Shown: positions 57,701 to 63,700 of the stretch, piece by piece
Position numbering within the stretch: position 1 is the first letter of the stretch
Layout of the letters: each line of letters starts with the position of its first letter
Assembly: GCA_030426665.1 (NCBI GenBank)
Contig: JAUHYD010000007.1
Coordinates: forward strand, 179,823-243,822
Length of the DNA stretch: 64,000 bases
Direction: 5' to 3'
From: Bacteroidia bacterium
Lineage (GTDB): Bacteria > Bacteroidota > Bacteroidia > Chitinophagales > Chitinophagaceae
Program-made: the position numbers and the translations under genes
The notes under the pieces: model-generated
The model's database searches: none
What the model was told of the DNA's origin: nothing
What the model saw: only the letters and a program-made list of their open reading frames with translations

Positions 57701-60700
57701 CATTGTACTTCATTACGGTAGTTCTATTGCCAATACCAAGAATTCCTTCCATGTAAGCAACATAAGGGGTACCACTACCATCTATGGCAATAGAAATATA
57801 CTCAGCGAGACCACCCGAGAACCCGGCACTACCTACCGGCACCCAACCACTGCCATTATACTTCATTACGGTTGCTTTGTAGTCAGCACTTACATCTTGA
57901 TAAGCAAAATAAGGAGTTCCGCTACCATCTATAGCAAAACAAGTAAAATCAGCAATACTATCCGAGAACCCTGCACTACCCACCAGTGCCCAATCATCAC
58001 ATATCACCGTACCTGTGGGATAAACAGTTATCGCCGCTATAGCAACATCTGTTCCACAGCTATTGGTCGCCGAATACGAAATCAACGCACTACCTGCTCC
58101 TACACCGGTCACTACCCCATCGGTGCCTACAGTGGCTACAGAGGTGCTTGAAGACGACCAAGAGCCACCACTGCCGGATGAAGCAAGGGTGATACTTGAT
58201 CCTACCAATACTACAGAAGCTCCCGATATTGTACCGGCATCGGGTAATGGGTTAACGGTAAGATCGGAAATGGTAAAACAACCGGCGGCTGATGTATAAG
58301 TGATTGTTGTTGTTCCTTCAGTCACTCCCGTCACCATACCACTGCTACTACCTATAGTAGCAATTTCTGTATTACTACTGCTCCATGTTCCACCTTCCGA
58401 TGCATTGGTAAGCGTAAGCGCACTACCTGCACAAACACCACCACTCGTGGCACTTCCGGTTATCTTACGCACTTTATTGCCATTCTCAGTACTGATGAAT
58501 ATATTATCACTTGCATCAAGAGCTATACCAGTTGGAGCATTAATAGACGCATCCGTTGCAGGGCCGCCATCTCCATCTGAACCACCAGCGCCGTTACCTG
58601 CCACTATACTAATGCCTCCTGCAGTTGTAATTTTTACAATGCGGTGATCATTATACGCTGCGTACAACAAATTACCTGACGCATCAACAGCCATACCAAA
58701 ACAAAAGCCATCGCCAAGACTTGCGGAGGTAGCTATTCCGCTACTGATATCGAATGACCCGCTACCTCCGGTCCCTGCAATCGTAGTAATCGTTCCTGAA
58801 GAGTTAACCTTCCTGATTCTTCTGTTACCCTTGTCAAAAAAGTAAATATTACCAACGCCATCTTTTGCTAGTCCGTAAGGCGCATAAATTTCTGCGTCGG
58901 TTGCAGGTCCGCCATCTCCACTAAAGCCAGAACTACCGTTACCGGCAACGGTGGTAATAACACCTAATGCATTAACTTTTACAATCCTCTGCAAATCATA
59001 AGAAGAAAAATACAGACTACCATCTGCATCTGCAACTAACCCTCGTACGGAACCAATTCCAACACTTGTTGCCATTGCCCCAGACGAGTAGCTCCAACTG
59101 CTGCCGGTTCCCCCGGCAACTGTTGAAATAATGCCAGATGTATTTATTTTACGAATCCTATAATTAAGACTAGAAAAATATACATTTCCTTCGGCGTCCA
59201 CTGTGATCGCTAACGGAAAGTTGATATCTGCAGCGGTTGCCGGACCACCATCGCCTGAAAAATAACCACTTCCCGTTCCTGCAATCGTAGTAATAATACC
59301 AGATGTATTTATTTTACGAATCCTCCTCCCGTAATAATCAGCAACATACACATTGCCGCTTGCATCAGTAGCCACACCATAGGGGTTGTTAATCGCAGCA
59401 TCGGTAGCCGGACCTCCATCACCAAAAGATGATCCAGTACCAGAACCTGCAAATGTTGTAATAATACCAGCTGCCACCCCACTACTAATACCTTCTATGT
59501 CCCCGGGTGTTTCATTAACTGTCACCTCAGTAGTTACAAAACAAGTTCCAGACAAGCTATACGTTATAGTCGCAGTTCCAGCAGACACACCCGAAACATC
59601 CCCGCCTGTACCTACCGTAGCAATCTCTGAACTGCTACTACTCCAGCTACCACCTTCTGTGGAATTAATAAGTGTGGTTGTACTACCAACACACATTGAT
59701 GGAGTACCCGTATTTGCAGACAACAAACAAGCAGCAGTTACCGATACAGAAAGTGTAGCTACGTCCGTTCCGCATTCATTTGTTACAGAATATGAAATCA
59801 CGACACTACCTGCAGCAACACCGGTCACTACCCCATCTGTGCCTACCGTGGCTACTGCTGTAGCAGATGAAGACCAGCTACCACCACTACCGGATGATGC
59901 CAAAGTGATGGTTGAACCCGCTACTACTGATGTAGCTCCGGAGACGGTACCGGCATTTGGCGCAGGATTAACCGTAAGCGCAGCGGTAGTTAAACATCCG
60001 GAAGTTATCGTATAAGTAATAGTAGCTGCCCCTTCAGCCAGACCCGTTACCACGCCTGTGCTGCCCACTGTAGCCACTTCTGTACTACTGCTGCTCCAGG
60101 TACCGCCACTTGTGGCAGTGCTGAGCGTAGTAGTACTACCCGCACACACTGCATCAGCACCACTTATTGCGTACAATGGAGCGAGACCCAGTTTCATTAC
60201 GGTAGCTTTGTTACTAAGAATGTAATCTCGGTAAGCAACATAAGGGGTACCACTACCGTCTATAGCAAGAGAAGTATTATTAGCACCACCGCCCGAGATA
60301 CCCACACTGCCTACCGGCTCCCAACTACTACCATTATACTTCATCACCGTTGCTTTGTTGCTAAGACTATAATCTGTGTAAGCAATATAAGGGGTACCAC
60401 TACTGTCAATTACAAGAGAAGTATTATCAGCTGCACCGCCCGAGAAACCCGCACTACCTACCGGATCCCAACTACTACCATTATACTTCATTACCGTCGC
60501 TTTACCACCAAGACTTTGATCTTTGTAAGCAACATAAGGAGTACCACCACCGTCTATAGCAAGAGAGGAAGAAAAAACTGTACTATCCGAAATACCCGCA
60601 CTACCTACCGACTCCCAATTACTACCATTATAGGTCATTACCGTTGCTTTGTAGCTATGACTTACATCTGCGTAAGCAACATAAGGAGTACCACTACCGT

Positions 60701-63700
60701 CTATGGCGAGAGAGGTATTACCAACACCAGCGCCCGAAAAACCCGCACTACCTACCGGCACCCAACTACTACCATTATACTTCATTACCGTTGCTTTGTC
60801 GCCAAGACTTCCATCTTGATAAGCAACATAAGGAGTACCACTACCGTCTATAGCAAGAGACGTATAGTAGGCAACACCGCCGGAAAAACCAGGACTACCT
60901 ACCGGCACCCAACCACTGCCATTATACTTCATTACTGTAGCTCTACCGCCAAGACTTTCTTCTCGGTAAGCAACATAAGGGGTACCACTACCGTCTATAG
61001 CAAGAGAAATATCATCAGCTTCACTTCCCGAAAAACCCGCACTACCTACCGGCACCCAACTACTGCCATTGTACTTCATTACGGTAACTTTGTAGCTATG
61101 ACTTCCATCACGGTATGCAACATAAGGGGTACCAATACCATCAATAGCAAGAGATGTATAAATTGCTGAACTGTCCGAAAAACCCGCACTACCTACCGGC
61201 ACCCAGTCATCACATAACACCGTACCTATCGGGTAAACAGTTATCGCAGCTATAGCATTATCTGTTCCGCAGCTATTGGTTACAGAATACGAAATCGTTG
61301 CACTACCTGCTGCTACTCCGGTTACTACCCCATCGGTGCCTACGGTTGCAACAGAGGTGCTTGAAGACGACCAAGAGCCACTACTGCCGGATGATGCAAG
61401 GGTAATAGTTGATCCCGCTACTACTGACGATGAACCAGAGATTGATCCAGCATCAGGTAATGGATTAACTGTCACAACCGTGGTCACATAGCATGTCTCC
61501 GACATACCATACGTGATTGTAGCCGTTCCCGAAAGCCAACCTTCTACTTCCCCACCGGAACCACTCATAGTTGCTATTGCAGAACTGCTCGTACTCCATG
61601 TACCACCTTCAGCACTATTGCTTAATGTAGTAGTACTACCTGTACATACCGTTGCCGTACCGGTTATGGCAGACAGGCTACATGAGGAAGTTACTGTTAC
61701 AGAAAGTGTAGCCGTATCTGCGCCACACTCATTAGTTACGATATAGGATATCACCGCACTACCTACTGCTACTCCGGTCACAACTCCATCTGTTCCCACT
61801 GTCGCCATTGATGTGTTTGATGACGACCACGACCCACCACTCATAGTTGGAGTTAAGGTTATGGTTGAACCCTCTACAACTGTAGATTCACCGGATATAG
61901 TACCTGCATCGGGTGCAGGATTAACGGTAAGCGCTGCGGTTGTGAAACAACCTGAAGTTATTGAGTAAGTAATAACCGTAGTTCCTTCGGTCACACCTGT
62001 TGCCTCACCGGTACTGCTACCCACCGTAGCCACTTCCGTACTACTGCTGCTCCAGGTACCATCACTTGTGGCAGAGCTCAGTGTAGTGGTACTACCCACA
62101 CATACAGCATCAGCACCACTTATCGCGTACAATGGAGTAGACTCTAATTTCATTACCATTGCTATACCGCCAACACTCCAATCTGTGTAAGCGACATAAG
62201 GAGTACCACTACCGTCGATTGCAAGAGATGTATAATTAACTTCGCCACCCGAAAGGCCTGCATTACCTACAGGCTCCCAACTACTACCATTATACTTCAT
62301 TACGGTAGCTTTGTAGCTATGACTTTCATCTATGTAAGCAACACAAGGAGTACCGCTACCGTCTATGGCAAGAGAGGTATAGTAAGCATTACTGTCCGAG
62401 AACCCCGCACTGCCTACCAGCACCCAACTACTACCGTCATACTTCATTACAGTAGCTTTGTAACTATTACTTGTATCTGAAAAAGCAACATAAGGGGCAC
62501 CACTACCATCTATAGCAAGAGAAGTAAAATCAGCTCCACCGCCCGAAAAACCCACACTACCTACGGGCACCCAATTACTACCATTATACTTCATTACGGT
62601 AGCTTTGTTGCTATGACTTGCATCTTCATAAGCAACATAAGGCGTATTACCTCCACCTACAGCAAGAGAGGTATAAAGAGCACTACTGTCCGAGAAACCG
62701 GCACTACCTACCAGCACCCAACTACTACCATTGTACTTCATAACTGTAGCTTTGTTGCTAAGACTATTATCTCGGTAAGCAACATAAGGAGTACCACTAC
62801 CGTCTATAGCAAGAGAGGTAAAACTAACACTACCGTCCGAAAAACCAGCACTACCTACCGGCACCCAACTACTACCATTGTACTTCATAACTGTAGCTTT
62901 GTAGCTATGACTTGCATCTCGGTAGGCAACATAGGGAGTGCCACTACCATCTATAGCGATAGAAAAATAAGAAGCTCCACCGCCCGAAAATCCAACACTA
63001 CCTACCGGCACCCAAATACTGCCATTATACTTCATTACGGTAGCTTTGAAGCTATTACTTGTCTCTGAAAAAGCAACATAAGGGATACCACTACTATCAA
63101 TTGCAAGAGATGTATAATTAGCAGCGCCATCAGAGAAGCCTGCGCTGTCAACAGACATCCATGATTCACAAATCTCTGTTCCGGTCGGGTATACTGTTAT
63201 CGCCTTTATAGCAGTATCTGAGCCGCAACTGTTGGTTTCAATATAAGATATGGTTACACTGCCCGCGGCAACTCCCGTAACAACACCAGTTGTACCTACT
63301 GCTGCAACAGAGGTATTAGATGACGACCACGACCCACCACTCACAGTTGGAGTTAAGGTTATGGTTGAACCCTCTACAACTGTAGATTCACCGGATATAG
63401 TACCTGCATTCGGTGCCGGATTAACGGTGACAATCGTTGTCACATAGCAAGTCTCTGAGGTACCGTAAGTAATAACTGCAGTACCTGCATATACACCCGA
63501 AACATCCCCGCTTGTACCCACCGTTGCTATCTCTGTATTGCTACTGCTCCAGCTACCTCCGCTTGTGCTGTTGCTTAACGTCGTTGTACTCCCTACACAA
63601 ACGGTAGGCGTACCTGTATTTGCAGATAGCGAGCAAGACGAAGTTACCGTCACTGTATGGGTAGCTACACCTGCGCCACAGCCGCTCGAAATACTATAAG

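Noticed and set aside
57582..58151. Long plus-strand reading frame (189 codons) opposite propeller 3
   Set aside because: It is the antisense of regular 150-base repeats; the periodic pattern keeps the frame open. The minus-strand protein is clearly the coding one.
60516..61169. Plus-strand reading frame (217 codons) opposite propeller 2
   Set aside because: Same repeat artefact; its translation repeats an Arg/Thr/Tyr-rich phrase with no family likeness.
60185..63155. Regular ~150-base repeats resembling a CRISPR-like array
   Set aside because: Repeats are imperfect, in frame and coding; no unique spacers of constant size and no cas genes.
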